64,000 nt of DNA from Labilibaculum sp. (GCF_963664555.1 NZ_OY761461.1:868001-932000), one strand, 5' to 3'. Shown: positions 36,890 through 45,723, counted from the stretch's first letter. Notes: generated by a model not told the origin, from the sequence alone. A program made the numbers and translations.

Positions 36890-38278
36890 ATGAAGAAATT
36901 TTTATTGGTACCTATTCTTGCATTGACATTCAGTACCATGTCAATTGGACAAAATAAGGGAACTGTAGATGCTAAAATGTTGAACGAGATTCGTTCAAGT
37001 TTCAAATTGGATGCTTCGAGCAGAGCAATTCAAAATGCAATTACCAATTCGGAAAGTATTCGAGAGCTGTCTCTCAATCATGAAAAGATTGGAAAAACAG
37101 ACCATTTTTTCAAATACAGAGTTGATGTAAAGGGAATTACGAATCAGGAAAGTTCAGGCAGATGTTGGATGTTTACTTCTATGAATACAATTCGTCCGGA
37201 AGTAATGAAAAAATTTAATTTGAATTCATTCGATTTTTCTCACAACTACAACTATTTCTGGGATTTGTTCGAGAAATCAAATTTGTTTCTTGAGAATATA
37301 ATTGCAACTGCTGATCGTAAGATGGATGATCGGGAAGTTGTTCTTTATTTTAAAGGTCCTGTTGATGACGGCGGCGTTTGGAATTCTTTTTTTAATGTAG
37401 CTAAAAAATATGGTGTTGTTCCGGCGGAAGTAATGCCGGAAACAAAGGTGAGCAATAAAACCCGCGAAATTACAAGCTTGATCAATGAAAAATTAAGAGG
37501 AGAGGGATACAAGCTTCGTAATATGATTGCTGAAAAAGCATCGGTGAAAGATATTGCATTGGCAAAAATGACCGCTTTAAAATCAATTTACCGCATGTTG
37601 GCTTTAAGTTTGGGCGAACCTCCGGTAAATTTTTCATGGAGATTTAAGGATGCTGATGGAAAAATCAGCGAAAGCAAAATGTATACTCCTAAAGAATTTT
37701 TGGCTGAAATTAATCCTGATTTTGCGAATACTGAATTGGTGATGATCATGAATGATCCGACTCGTGATTATTATAAGGTATACGAAATTAAGAATTACAG
37801 AAATGTTGAGGAAGGAATCAATTGGACGTATTTAAATCTTCCGAATGATGAAATTAAAAAGTTTGCAATGGCTTCTATCAAGAACAATGAAGCAATGTAT
37901 GCATCCTGCGATGTAGGAAAACAACACAACAGAAAAGCGGGTGTAATGGATTTGAATACCTACGATTATGCTTCTTTACTGGGAGTCGAATTCGATATGG
38001 ATAAAAAAGCCAGAGTTTTGACTCGTCAATCCGGTTCTTCTCATGCAATGGCATTGATTGGCGTTGATGTGGATGAAAATGAAGTGCCTGTGAAATGGGA
38101 ATTTGAAAACTCGTGGGGAAGTACCTCAGGAAATAATGGATATTTAACTTTCACAGATGAATGGTTCTCGGAATATATGTTTCGTGTGGTAATCAACAAA
38201 AACTATTTGGACGAGAAAGCGAAGGAAGCACTTAAAACAACTCCGATATTACTGCCGGTTTGGGATTATATGTTTTAG
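36890..38278 (+). CDS. Secreted C1 aminopeptidase (bleomycin hydrolase/PepC family)
   Basis: 462 residues from the ATG at 36890, which begins a signal peptide (MKKFLLVPILALTFSTMSIG, ending near GQ). The GTG 14 codons upstream would bury it. Papain-like catalytic residues are visible: Q86 and C92 in N-Q-E-S-S-G-R-C-W-M-F, H385 in S-S-H-A-M-A-L-I-G and N407 in F-E-N-S-W-G. The final residues (P-V-W-D-Y-M-F) resemble the C-terminal arm that self-trims the active site in this family. Classical members are cytosolic hexamers; export to the periplasm is the unusual point here. It is monocistronic, with a terminator. Confidence 0.9.
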   Translation: MKKFLLVPILALTFSTMSIGQNKGTVDAKMLNEIRSSFKLDASSRAIQNAITNSESIRELSLNHEKIGKTDHFFKYRVDVKGITNQESSGRCWMFTSMNTIRPEVMKKFNLNSFDFSHNYNYFWDLFEKSNLFLENIIATADRKMDDREVVLYFKGPVDDGGVWNSFFNVAKKYGVVPAEVMPETKVSNKTREITSLINEKLRGEGYKLRNMIAEKASVKDIALAKMTALKSIYRMLALSLGEPPVNFSWRFKDADGKISESKMYTPKEFLAEINPDFANTELVMIMNDPTRDYYKVYEIKNYRNVEEGINWTYLNLPNDEIKKFAMASIKNNEAMYASCDVGKQHNRKAGVMDLNTYDYASLLGVEFDMDKKARVLTRQSGSSHAMALIGVDVDENEVPVKWEFENSWGSTSGNNGYLTFTDEWFSEYMFRVVINKNYLDEKAKEALKTTPILLPVWDYMF

Positions 38279-38303
38279 GCTCAATCAAAAATAGATCTAT
38301 AGA

Positions 38304-38333
38304 AAGAGAACCTCTGTTTTGAGGTTCTTTTTT
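38304..38333 (+). terminator. Terminator after the C1 aminopeptidase gene
   Basis: AGAACCTC and GAGGTTCT form the stem, extended by weaker pairs, followed by TTTTTT. Confidence 0.82.
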
Positions 38334-38373
38334 GGTTTGTGACTTGTTTGTAGTGACAAGGAGTTATGTTGGG

Positions 38374-38829
38374 CTAATGAATAACATTTAGATTTAATAG
38401 CTGACCTATTTTTTGAGCTTCCAGTTTGGCTTCCAATAAATCTTTACATCTTTTAAAAGGAATTCTTCGATTGCGGTTTTTCAGAAATAAAACTACAAAG
38501 CAATCATCTGTCTTCAAATTCGTTTCTTTTTGTTCGGGAATATAGGAATCTCGCAGAATAATAGATGAGATTCCGGCAACACGGTCAATATTTTTTAAAC
38601 TTCTCCACGAGCCCGATTTAAATAGCCCAAAGTAGGCGTAGTAGAATTTGTATTTTTCATCGTCCTTGTCCAGGTAGATTCCAGAGTAGGAAAATGCCAT
38701 AAACGATCCGATTAGAACTAATAATAGCGTGAGAGGGAGGATGGATGAATAAATTCCCACAAGCATGATCATCCAACCAAGTATCGATCCCGCTTGCCCA
38801 AATAGTTTATCGAGTTTGTTGTGAATCAT
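38374..38829 (-). CDS. Small membrane protein of unknown function
   Basis: 151 residues. Two adjacent hydrophobic helices (about 16-30 and 32-50) are followed by a soluble beta-rich part (Y-L-D-K-D-D-E-K-Y-K-F-Y-Y-A-Y-F-G) and a basic C-terminal helix. The layout resembles PH-like or 'photosystem assembly' small membrane proteins, but I do not recognise the family. It lies alone, convergent to the aminopeptidase and divergent from dps. Confidence 0.65.
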   Translation of the reverse strand: MIHNKLDKLFGQAGSILGWMIMLVGIYSSILPLTLLLVLIGSFMAFSYSGIYLDKDDEKYKFYYAYFGLFKSGSWRSLKNIDRVAGISSIILRDSYIPEQKETNLKTDDCFVVLFLKNRNRRIPFKRCKDLLEAKLEAQKIGQLLNLNVIH

Positions 38830-39062
38830 CTTTTTGGTTATTTAGTTTAATTACTATATAACCGTAATTGATACCAATTTACCCTACTTCTGTTTTATCC
38901 TTATTTTTTTCAGGGTGAAAACCCGGCTCCGAATATTGATTTGGGAGCAGTAATTTAATTAATAAGTTTTTCTTATTGATATATGATTTTTAATAATCTG
39001 AATGATGTGATATTTGTATCAGAGAATTAGAAATAATATTAATAAACTAAAAATAAGAAAAC

Positions 39063-39542
39063 ATGAAAAACAGTAAAAGTAACCTGGAAGTAGCAGAATT
39101 AAATGCAAAAGAAAGAGAAGTAGAGCAATTGCAAATATTGTTGGCCAATTATCAATTGTATTATCAGAATTTACGCAATTTTCATTGGAATGTAGGGGGA
39201 AACGATTTTTTTGAGTTGCACGCCAAATTTGAGGAGTTGTATGTTGACGCCAGCGATAAAGTGGATGAAATTGCAGAGCGGGTATTAACATTGGAAGGTC
39301 ATCCTTTGGGAAATTTTTCCGATTACGTTGCCATTTCAACCATTCAGGAAGCCAACTCAAATTGTTCAGGTACCGATATGGTGAAACAAATTATTCAGTC
39401 GCACAATATTTTAATCGGGAAAGTAAAAGAAGTATTAATTCAGGCAAATGAAAATGAGGATGAAGGAACTTTAGATATTCTGCCAGCCTACGTTTCTTAT
39501 TTTGAGAAGCTAAACTGGATGTTTAAAGCATATTTGCGCTAA
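39063..39542 (+). CDS. dps: Dps/ferritin-like DNA-starvation protein
   Basis: 159 residues, normal for Dps. The ferroxidase-site signature N-F-H-W-N-V ... H-A-K-F-E-E-L-Y-V-D-A-S-D-K-V-D-E-I-A-E-R is complete, supplying His, Asp and Glu ligands at the dimer interface. It oxidises and stores iron with peroxide and protects DNA under stress. The lysine-rich N-terminus is short (M-K-N-S-K-S-N). It is monocistronic with a strong terminator. Confidence 0.95.
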   Translation: MKNSKSNLEVAELNAKEREVEQLQILLANYQLYYQNLRNFHWNVGGNDFFELHAKFEELYVDASDKVDEIAERVLTLEGHPLGNFSDYVAISTIQEANSNCSGTDMVKQIIQSHNILIGKVKEVLIQANENEDEGTLDILPAYVSYFEKLNWMFKAYLR

Positions 39543-39549
39543 AATAAAA

Positions 39550-39579
39550 TGCCTCCAATTATTATTGGAGGCACTTTTT
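39550..39579. terminator. Terminator between dps and the DEAD-like gene
   Basis: TGCCTCCAAT pairs perfectly with ATTGGAGGCA around a 4-nt loop and is followed by CTTTTT. It lies between convergent genes, although the minus-strand U-run is weaker. Confidence 0.87.
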
Positions 39580-39584
39580 ATATT

Positions 39585-40196
39585 TTATTCAAAATCCATA
39601 ACAATAGGAGAATACATGTAGTTTTCCATGTAATCTTCCATTTTATTGGTGATTTTATTGGTAAATACAATTCGTTGTGATTTGGGAAGATTATCAGATA
39701 GTCGATTAATATCCGAAACAATTTGTTCTTTAATAATCATCTCAGCATCATCAATGGCAACTATTTTTAAATTGCTAAGATTGATTCCGCTAAACGAGTA
39801 CAATTCGTTGAATTTTCTTGCTGTTGCAATAACAATATCCGAACCGGCATAAATTTTATCACGCAGGTTGTGTAAATTCCCTGCATCACCTTCACTAAAT
39901 ATCCTCAGGCTGGTATTGTGACTTAGTGCCAGAAACTGTTCTTTCAGTTGAATTGCTTTCTCTCTATCCGAAACAACAACAATGGCTCTTGGTACATCCT
40001 CAAAATCAGCTTTAAGCTGCTGAATAATACCAATAATTATAGTATGGGTTTTCCCGGATTCATCAGGAGCTTTAACAAATAAATCAACACCGCTTTTTAT
40101 TTTTGAGATGCAACTCTTTTGAACTTCTGTTGGAGTTTCAAAACCATATTCTTCAATAGCTTCTAAAAGCTGTGGATCTAATTTTTTTAAAAACAT
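39585..40196 (-). CDS. Single-RecA-domain, degenerate DEAD-box-like protein
   Basis: 203 residues covering only the first helicase domain. A Q motif (F19, T-P-T-E-V-Q to residue 26) is clear. Motif I reads A-P-D-E-S-G-K-T (43-50) in place of A-x-T-G-S-G-K-T, motif Ia is V-S-D-R-E-K, motif II is D-D-A-E (149-152) instead of D-E-A-D, and the S-A-T of motif III is F-T-N. The whole second RecA domain is missing, and the gene stops cleanly at a terminator rather than at a frameshift. It may be a regulatory paralogue that binds RNA or a partner helicase without unwinding. The fold is clear; the role is unknown. Confidence 0.8.
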   Translation of the reverse strand: MFLKKLDPQLLEAIEEYGFETPTEVQKSCISKIKSGVDLFVKAPDESGKTHTIIIGIIQQLKADFEDVPRAIVVVSDREKAIQLKEQFLALSHNTSLRIFSEGDAGNLHNLRDKIYAGSDIVIATARKFNELYSFSGINLSNLKIVAIDDAEMIIKEQIVSDINRLSDNLPKSQRIVFTNKITNKMEDYMENYMYSPIVMDFE

Positions 40197-40273
40197 TGGG
40201 TGATTGTATTTTTTGTATTCAATGCAAAATTACTAAATATCCCATCATTAGAAACTTTATAGTGATATTTGAA

Positions 40274-40301
40274 AGAAAGAGGCACGCGGGATGCCTCTTT
40301 T
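40274..40301 (-). terminator. Terminator of the VWA-domain gene
   Basis: AAAGAGGCA and TGCCTCTTT form a 9-bp perfect stem with a 7-nt loop, six nt after the minus-strand stop at 40307. Confidence 0.75.
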
Positions 40302-40306
40302 CGGTT

Positions 40307-42154
40307 CTATAATTGCTTGGCAAGTTTCATTAATTGGATAAATTCACTTCGGTAGCCTTCTTTGTCTTCGCCCTTTGATTGTTGAGCCAGATCAATCAGC
40401 ATACCGTAAGAACAGTTTCCCTTAAATTTTGAATCTCTTAACAGAAGTCCGAAACCGGCAACAGAAGCTGAGAATTTGAAGTTATTGGATAGTTCCCGCC
40501 TGTCAATTCGTGTATTGGAAATTATTTTTTCCAATAACAGACTCTTTTTACCATCTGGTTTTTTGTAGCGGAATTTTACTGTGGCCAGTTCGTTTCCCGT
40601 ATATGCATTGGCGTTTAAACTTGTGTTCTGATATTTTAATTCCTGATCTTGTTTTTTCTTGTTCTTCATTAACTTGATCTCGTAAAGAGCCGTTACGCTG
40701 TGACCAGATCCCAATTCTCCGGCATCTTTTGTATCATCTTCAAAATCCTCACTAGCCAACATTCTGTTTTCGTATCCTACCAATCTGTATTCTGCCACAA
40801 CAGCAGGATTGAATTCAATCTGGATTTTCACATTCTTGGCAATGGTGAATAAAGTACCGCCAAATTCATTTACCAATACTTTTTTTGCTTCCAAAAGATT
40901 GTCAATGTAGGCATAGTTGCCATTTCCTTTATCGGCAATAATTTCCATTTTATCATCTTTGTAATTTCCCATGCCAAAGCCTAAAACAGAAATGAAAATT
41001 CCTTTTTCACGTTCTTTTTCAATCAATCGCTCCATTTCAGCATTACTCGATTGACCAATATTAAAATCACCATCGGTAGCTAAAATAATACGATTGTTTC
41101 CTCCTTCAATAAAATTTTCACTTGCTACTTTGTATGCTTGTTTTAGTCCCGATGCTCCGGCAGTAGAACCACCTGCATTTAAGCGGTTAAGTGCATTTAA
41201 GATATCTTCTTTTCTTGATCCTGAAGTAGAGGGAAGAACCAATCCTGAATTTCCGGCATAAACAACTATTGCAACTCTGTCATCTTCCCTAAGCTGACCA
41301 ACCAAAAGCTTAAATGCTTTTTTTAGCAATGGTAATTTGTTTGGAGAATCCATCGAACCTGAAACGTCAAGAAGAAATACCAGATTGGATGCCGGTAGAT
41401 TTTTGGTTTCAATTTTTTTGCCTTGTAAACCAATGTGCAGCAATAAATTTTCTGAGTTCCACGGACATTCAGCCACTTCGTTTGTGATAGAAAAAGGATG
41501 CTCGTCATTGGGTTGCGCATAGTCGTAATTAAAATAATTCACCATTTCTTCAATTCGAACGGCATCAATTGGCGGTTTGGTTCCTTCTGTTAAAAATCGA
41601 CGAACATTACTGTACGAAGCAGCATCAACATCAATCGAGAAAGTAGAGAGTGGATTTTTAACTGCTTGTTTGTATCCATTTTCATGAATGGCAGAGTAAG
41701 CTTCTGTGTTGAAGTCTTCTTCCATTTCGCAATCCATCATTTCTAATAGTACAGGATTGCGCTTTTTGAATTTCCTGCCTTTTACACGCACTCCGGCAGC
41801 ACTTCCCGTAATTGCTTGTTGTTTACTTATTCCATAAGCGCACACAACCACTTCATTCAGGCTAATGTCTTCTGCCTTTAGGATTACATTAATGATACTT
41901 TGTTGCTTTACCTTAATTTCCTGTGCAATCATCCCAATAAATCCAAAAATTAATATGTCATTTTCATTGGCTTCTATTGTGTACTTTCCTTCAATATTAG
42001 TAACAGAACCAATACCTGTTCCTTTAATTATTATACTAACACCTGGCATTGGGACATTCGATTCATCGCTTACAGCTCCGCTTATACTTTTCGCAGATAA
42101 ATTTCCTATCAGAAACAGGCTGATAAGTGTTATTAGAATTGCTTTTGTTCTCAT
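40307..42154 (-). CDS. VWA-domain protein with SusC-like N-terminal carboxypeptidase-regulatory/plug segment
   Basis: 615 residues with a signal peptide ending near LSAKS. Residues about 24-95 are a CarboxypepD-regulatory-like beta domain (I-S-G-A-V-S-D-E-S-N-V-P-M-P-G-V-S). It is followed by S-L-N-E-V-V-V-C-A-Y-G, the motif that precedes the plug of SusC-type TonB receptors; no barrel follows. A YfbK-type region then leads into a VWA domain with MIDAS D-V-S-G-S at 263-267 and a conserved C-terminal extension (DUF3520-like). It probably mediates metal-dependent protein contacts in the periplasm. It is divergent from the sigma-factor operon at 42303, whose second gene carries the same N-terminal module, so the three genes look like one functional unit. 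Confidence 0.88.
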   Translation of the reverse strand: MRTKAILITLISLFLIGNLSAKSISGAVSDESNVPMPGVSIIIKGTGIGSVTNIEGKYTIEANENDILIFGFIGMIAQEIKVKQQSIINVILKAEDISLNEVVVCAYGISKQQAITGSAAGVRVKGRKFKKRNPVLLEMMDCEMEEDFNTEAYSAIHENGYKQAVKNPLSTFSIDVDAASYSNVRRFLTEGTKPPIDAVRIEEMVNYFNYDYAQPNDEHPFSITNEVAECPWNSENLLLHIGLQGKKIETKNLPASNLVFLLDVSGSMDSPNKLPLLKKAFKLLVGQLREDDRVAIVVYAGNSGLVLPSTSGSRKEDILNALNRLNAGGSTAGASGLKQAYKVASENFIEGGNNRIILATDGDFNIGQSSNAEMERLIEKEREKGIFISVLGFGMGNYKDDKMEIIADKGNGNYAYIDNLLEAKKVLVNEFGGTLFTIAKNVKIQIEFNPAVVAEYRLVGYENRMLASEDFEDDTKDAGELGSGHSVTALYEIKLMKNKKKQDQELKYQNTSLNANAYTGNELATVKFRYKKPDGKKSLLLEKIISNTRIDRRELSNNFKFSASVAGFGLLLRDSKFKGNCSYGMLIDLAQQSKGEDKEGYRSEFIQLMKLAKQL

Positions 42155-42302
42155 GGCTATCTTTTTTTAATGAATACTTATTTTTTGCTTATTTACCTGT
42201 AGGATGCAATCGGAAAACAAATTCCATAAAAAGTTTTCATCTTTTTTTCTTTTTTGTTAACTCGCGGTAGTGAATGAATTGTTTATTAAGTGAATATTTT
42301 TA

Positions 42303-42893
42303 ATGTTTCGACTCAAAAAAAATCCGGAAAGTAAAGAAGATCTGCAGTTGCTTCAAGAGTATAGGAAGCAAGGCGATCTGGATGTGCTTGGACAACTTTT
42401 TGAGCGGTACATGCACTTGGTATATGGTGTAGCATTAAAACATTTTAGCGATCGGGAATTGGCGAAAGATGCAGTAAATCAAATTTTTGAACGTCTAATT
42501 GTTGAAATCCCTAAATTTGAGATACAGAATTTTAAGAGCTGGTTGTTTGTTGTGACAAAGAATTTCTGTTTAATGGAAATTCGAAAGGAAAAATCACATC
42601 GAAACAGATTCGAGAAATTTTCTGCCGATCAAAATATGGAATCTGCCGAATTTTTGCATCCTATAGATGAAGTGACAAATAGTTCTTTGGAAGATAATCT
42701 GAAACATTGCATTGAACGCTTAAAATTGGAACAAAGGCAATGTGTGGTGTTGTTTTATTATCAGGAAAAGGGATACAAAGAGATTTCGGAAGAACTGGAG
42801 TTTCCTGAGAAAAAGGTAAAAAGCTATATTCAGAACGGAAAGCGAAACCTGAAAATTTGTTTGGAACAGATAGAATCGAAGCATGAGGTTTAA
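42303..42893 (+). CDS. RNA polymerase sigma-70 family (ECF-type) sigma factor
   Basis: 196 residues. Region 2 is visible as Y-M-H-L-V-Y-G-V-A-L-K-H-F, K-D-A-V-N-Q-I-F-E-R-L and F-K-S-W-L-F-V-V-T-K-N. Region 4 contains L-K-L-E-Q-R-Q-C-V-V-L-F-Y-Y, G-Y-K-E-I-S-E-E-L and the recognition helix V-K-S-Y-I-Q-N-G-K-R-N-L. Regions 1 and 3 are absent, as in ECF factors. Its stop overlaps the start of the next gene by 11 nt, the usual arrangement for a sigma factor and its regulator. The target promoters are unknown; the divergent VWA gene is an obvious candidate. Confidence 0.93.
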   Translation: MFRLKKNPESKEDLQLLQEYRKQGDLDVLGQLFERYMHLVYGVALKHFSDRELAKDAVNQIFERLIVEIPKFEIQNFKSWLFVVTKNFCLMEIRKEKSHRNRFEKFSADQNMESAEFLHPIDEVTNSSLEDNLKHCIERLKLEQRQCVVLFYYQEKGYKEISEELEFPEKKVKSYIQNGKRNLKICLEQIESKHEV

Positions 42894-44226
42894 AAGTAGA
42901 TTGACATATCGAAACTTTATAGACTACTTCAGTAATAAACTGGAGAAGAAGGAGAAACATGCGTTCGAGAAAAAGATGATGCAGGATGCTTTTGATAGTG
43001 AGGCTTTTGATGGCTTGTCGAAAATAAGCAGTCAGGAGCTTGAGCAGGATTTTGCAGAATTAAAAAATAAAATACACGCAAGAACACAGGAAAGAAAAAG
43101 AAGAATTCCGATTTGGTTTCCTTATGCGGCCAGCATTGTAATTTTGATCGGTTTAGGTTCTGTTCTGATGTATTTAAATCAATATTCAGTTCAGAATGAG
43201 ATGATTGGTAGTCAGATGGAAAGTGAAGTAAAAAAAGCAGAAGTTACTGTTGTTCAGCCTGAACTCCCTGCAAAGAAATCTGAATTGCTGGATATTATTG
43301 ATACACTTAAGGAAGATTCAGAACTTGAGTTTTCGGACAGCGGGGATTCTGAAGTACAAGAATTTGCTGTAGTTGAGGATGAGGAAGTTGATGAGGAGAT
43401 TGAAACTTTCTCTAAATCGGAGATTCTTTCTGAAGCACCTGTTACGAATAAAAAAATGTCGGTAAATAGAATCACCAAAAGTGCTGATGCTGATTTAGAA
43501 AACACACTTGAAATAGAAAAAGCCTTGTCAGGGAAAGTGGCTGGACTTGAAGTCTCTAAACAAAAAAAACAGGAAGAACCGCTTGCGTTTCACGCAGATA
43601 GTTCAAAGAAAGATATCAATAGGATGATAAACGGAGTGGTTTTAGATGAGGATGAAGTGCCAATTCCAGGAGTGCAGATTTTTAGTAAAGAGACAGGAGA
43701 AGGTGTTGTTACAAATATGGACGGTCAATTTCAGATTAATGCCAATGATACAAATAAAACTTACAAACTGACTGCTTCATTTATTGGTTACGAGCAGAAA
43801 GAAATAAATGCTCAGGCTGATTCAACATTACTGGTGATATTGGAATCAGATGAAGTTTCAATGGATGAGGTTGTTGTGGTTGCATATGGTTCGGATGGAG
43901 ATCAATTGGAAGATTCAAACAATTCATGGGAGAAGGCAAGGCCGGCGAATTCAGCATCAATATCGAATTTTAAAAAGGTACTGATTGAAAAGTTGGATTA
44001 CTCCAAATTTGAACATTTGCATGGAGCTTATAAGCTGAAATTGTCATTCATTGTTACCGCTTCGGGTACTGTTGATGAAATTGTTTTTAAAGACAAACCG
44101 GATTCTGTATTGGTTTCTGAAATTGAAAACTTACTCCGTAGCGGAGAAAACTGGGAGCCTGCCAAATCGAGAGGAATTCCTGTTTCTTCAAAAGTGAGAA
44201 TGGTACTTAAATTGCATTTTGAGTAG
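42883..44226 (+). CDS. Membrane anti-sigma-like protein with SusC-type plug motifs and TonB-like C-terminus
   Basis: 447 residues. A cytoplasmic, charged N-terminus (1-74, candidate sigma-binding region without zinc ligands) is followed by one membrane helix (about 75-98). An acidic periplasmic stretch comes next, then A-L-S-G-K-V-A-G-L-E-V, a CarboxypepD-regulatory-like domain (I-N-G-V-V-L-D-E-D-E-V-P-I-P-G-V) and S-M-D-E-V-V-V-V-A-Y-G. The last ~85 residues resemble a TonB C-terminal domain (L-K-L-S-F-I-V-T-A-S-G-T-V-D-E). A-L-x-G-K-V-A-G and E-V-V-V-V-A-Y-G are plug-region motifs of SusC receptors. It overlaps the sigma gene and, at its end, the convergent EamA gene by 20 nt. A periplasmic signal relayed to the sigma factor is inferred. 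Confidence 0.8.
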   Translation: MRFKSRLTYRNFIDYFSNKLEKKEKHAFEKKMMQDAFDSEAFDGLSKISSQELEQDFAELKNKIHARTQERKRRIPIWFPYAASIVILIGLGSVLMYLNQYSVQNEMIGSQMESEVKKAEVTVVQPELPAKKSELLDIIDTLKEDSELEFSDSGDSEVQEFAVVEDEEVDEEIETFSKSEILSEAPVTNKKMSVNRITKSADADLENTLEIEKALSGKVAGLEVSKQKKQEEPLAFHADSSKKDINRMINGVVLDEDEVPIPGVQIFSKETGEGVVTNMDGQFQINANDTNKTYKLTASFIGYEQKEINAQADSTLLVILESDEVSMDEVVVVAYGSDGDQLEDSNNSWEKARPANSASISNFKKVLIEKLDYSKFEHLHGAYKLKLSFIVTASGTVDEIVFKDKPDSVLVSEIENLLRSGENWEPAKSRGIPVSSKVRMVLKLHFE

Positions 44227-45112
44227 AGGTTTGTACTTTTTTCCTTTTGTTGGTAAGATAAACACCTAAAAGAATACATGCCATACATGTCAGATGCAGA
44301 ATAGTAATGGTTTCGCCATCAATAACACCCCAGAAAATAGCAAAAACAGGAATGATGTAGGTTACTGATGAGGCGTAAATTGCAGAGCTGTATCTGATTA
44401 AGCTATTCATTAACAGCATGGCGAGAGCGGTTCCAATTATTCCTAAAGCCGCCAATGCAAGAAAATGAATTGGCCAGTTTGGTGACTGAAGCACAGGTTC
44501 GAAATTTGTTGTTGCCAGATAGATTAGTGCTGCAGGACCGGTAAAAAAGAAAGCCAAAGAGGTAATCTGAATACCCGTTAAATGAGATAATTTCGATTTA
44601 ATTTCGTTGATGTTTATTCCGTAAAATACGGTTGCGAGAACAATTAGCAAGGCATAGCTGTTCACATTTCCCAAAGCCAACTCCTTGCCTGAAGTAATTA
44701 AACCCAAAGCACCAATTAGTCCGATCACCAGACCTGTAACCTGCAGCCATTTGAATTTCGTTTTATGCAGCAGTATTCCTATGGCTAATGTGAATATTGG
44801 AGTTAGAGAATTCAACATGCCAGCCAATGCACTGTCAATTTGAGTTTGTGCCTTGGTAAACAGAAAAGCCGGGATAAAACTTCCAATAAAGCCAGCAATC
44901 AAAAGACTTTTCAGATCCTTTTTTTTCAAAAATTTTAAATTCTTAATTGAATAAGGCAAAAGCACCAGCGAGGCCAAAAACATACGGATTCCTGCCGCCT
45001 GTTCGCTGCTAAAACTTTTCAATCCTATTTTCATCAGAATAAAAGAAGATCCCCAAATAAAGGCGAGCAACAGTAAAATTAAATATTGAAACCAAGCTTT
45101 GTTCCAGTGCAT
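44207..45112 (-). CDS. EamA/DMT-family transporter
   Basis: 301 residues from the ATG at 45110-45112; the longer frame adds 21 residues without family match. Ten predicted membrane helices in two EamA repeats, with the N-terminal F-I-W-G-S-S-F-I-L-M-K-I-G and the second-half L-G-I-I-G-T-A-L-A-M-L-L-M. Members export metabolites such as amino acids or take up small molecules; the substrate is not readable here. It ends 20 nt inside the convergent 42883 gene. Confidence 0.9.
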   Translation of the reverse strand: MHWNKAWFQYLILLLLAFIWGSSFILMKIGLKSFSSEQAAGIRMFLASLVLLPYSIKNLKFLKKKDLKSLLIAGFIGSFIPAFLFTKAQTQIDSALAGMLNSLTPIFTLAIGILLHKTKFKWLQVTGLVIGLIGALGLITSGKELALGNVNSYALLIVLATVFYGININEIKSKLSHLTGIQITSLAFFFTGPAALIYLATTNFEPVLQSPNWPIHFLALAALGIIGTALAMLLMNSLIRYSSAIYASSVTYIIPVFAIFWGVIDGETITILHLTCMACILLGVYLTNKRKKVQTSTQNAI

Positions 45113-45540
45113 AGTATGTTGTGTTAGAGCACTCGAAAGTAATTCAATTTTGGGAAAGAACAAACCCTCTGGCAAGGAAGAAAATTACGCTTGCAACTAT
45201 TTTTAACTATATAAAACAATTTTTTATGAGTGTTGGCTCATTTGTGCATTTTGAAAATACAAACAGCCCCAAATTGTTTGTGATTTGGGGCTAAACTACA
45301 ACAGGTTCAGCTGTGTAATAGTTACACCTAACTATTATGTGAAATATACTATCATTTATTCGTGGAGTATAATATTCATACTCTTTCATGTTTTTATCAA
45401 CTAGAAATAATACAGTGTTTTTTTTTTGGGGTTTGTGCACTAACTTTTAAAAAGTTGAGCATTAATATTGCACAAATTATAATTATTGGATTGTGTTTCA
45501 TTTTTCACAATTATCTTAACTGAATAGCTCATAAACTTAT
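45113..45540. other. 428-nt intergenic region with several hairpins and no gene
   Basis: I find no credible open frame. A perfect 10-bp hairpin (AGCCCCAAAT with ATTTGGGGCT, 45265-45292) belongs to an element repeated near 50201. A second palindrome, TAATAGTTA with TAACTATTA, lies near 45317-45338. The region is flanked by the terminator of the disrupted gene and the EamA gene start, and looks like decayed accessory DNA. Confidence 0.5.
45241..45297. repeat. Dispersed terminator-like element, copy 1
   Basis: A stretch of 33 nt starting TTTGTGCATTTTGAAAATAC matches 28 of 33 positions at 50201-50233. In both copies it runs into a hairpin whose arms begin with CCCCAAA and end with TTTGGGG. Both lie 3' of minus-strand accessory genes. 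Confidence 0.55.
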
Positions 45541-45578
45541 GCAAAAATGAAAGTTGAAGTCTAAACTCCAACTTTCAT
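45541..45578 (-). terminator. Terminator of the IS-disrupted gene
   Basis: ATGAAAGTTGAAGT pairs with ACTCCAACTTTCAT (one G-U) over a 4-nt loop. On the minus strand it is followed by TTTTTGC, 12 nt after the stop of the 3' gene fragment. Confidence 0.8.
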
Positions 45579-45589
45579 CATGCCAAAAA

Positions 45590-45723
45590 TTAATCTTCAG
45601 ATTCAGCAAATCTTAATATACACTGATGTAGTGTAACAGAATCTTTTGTAAGATCATTTAAATCCTCTTTGAAAACTACATAGTAGTATTTATCTAAGTT
45701 GTAAAAACCTACTCTTTCCATAA
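45590..45723 (-). pseudogene. 3' fragment of a small secreted-protein gene cut by the IS element
   Basis: On the minus strand this fragment encodes M-E-R-V-G-F-Y-N-L-D-K-Y-Y-Y-V-V and continues to ...R-F-A-E-S-E-D, then TAA at 45590-45592. It is the continuation of the gene at 47080-47427. Joining the two at a single TAA target site gives one uninterrupted frame (…L-Q-G-I-M-E-R-V-G…) of 157 codons. The fragment alone has an ATG at 45719-45721 but no visible leader signal, so separate expression is unlikely. Confidence 0.88.
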
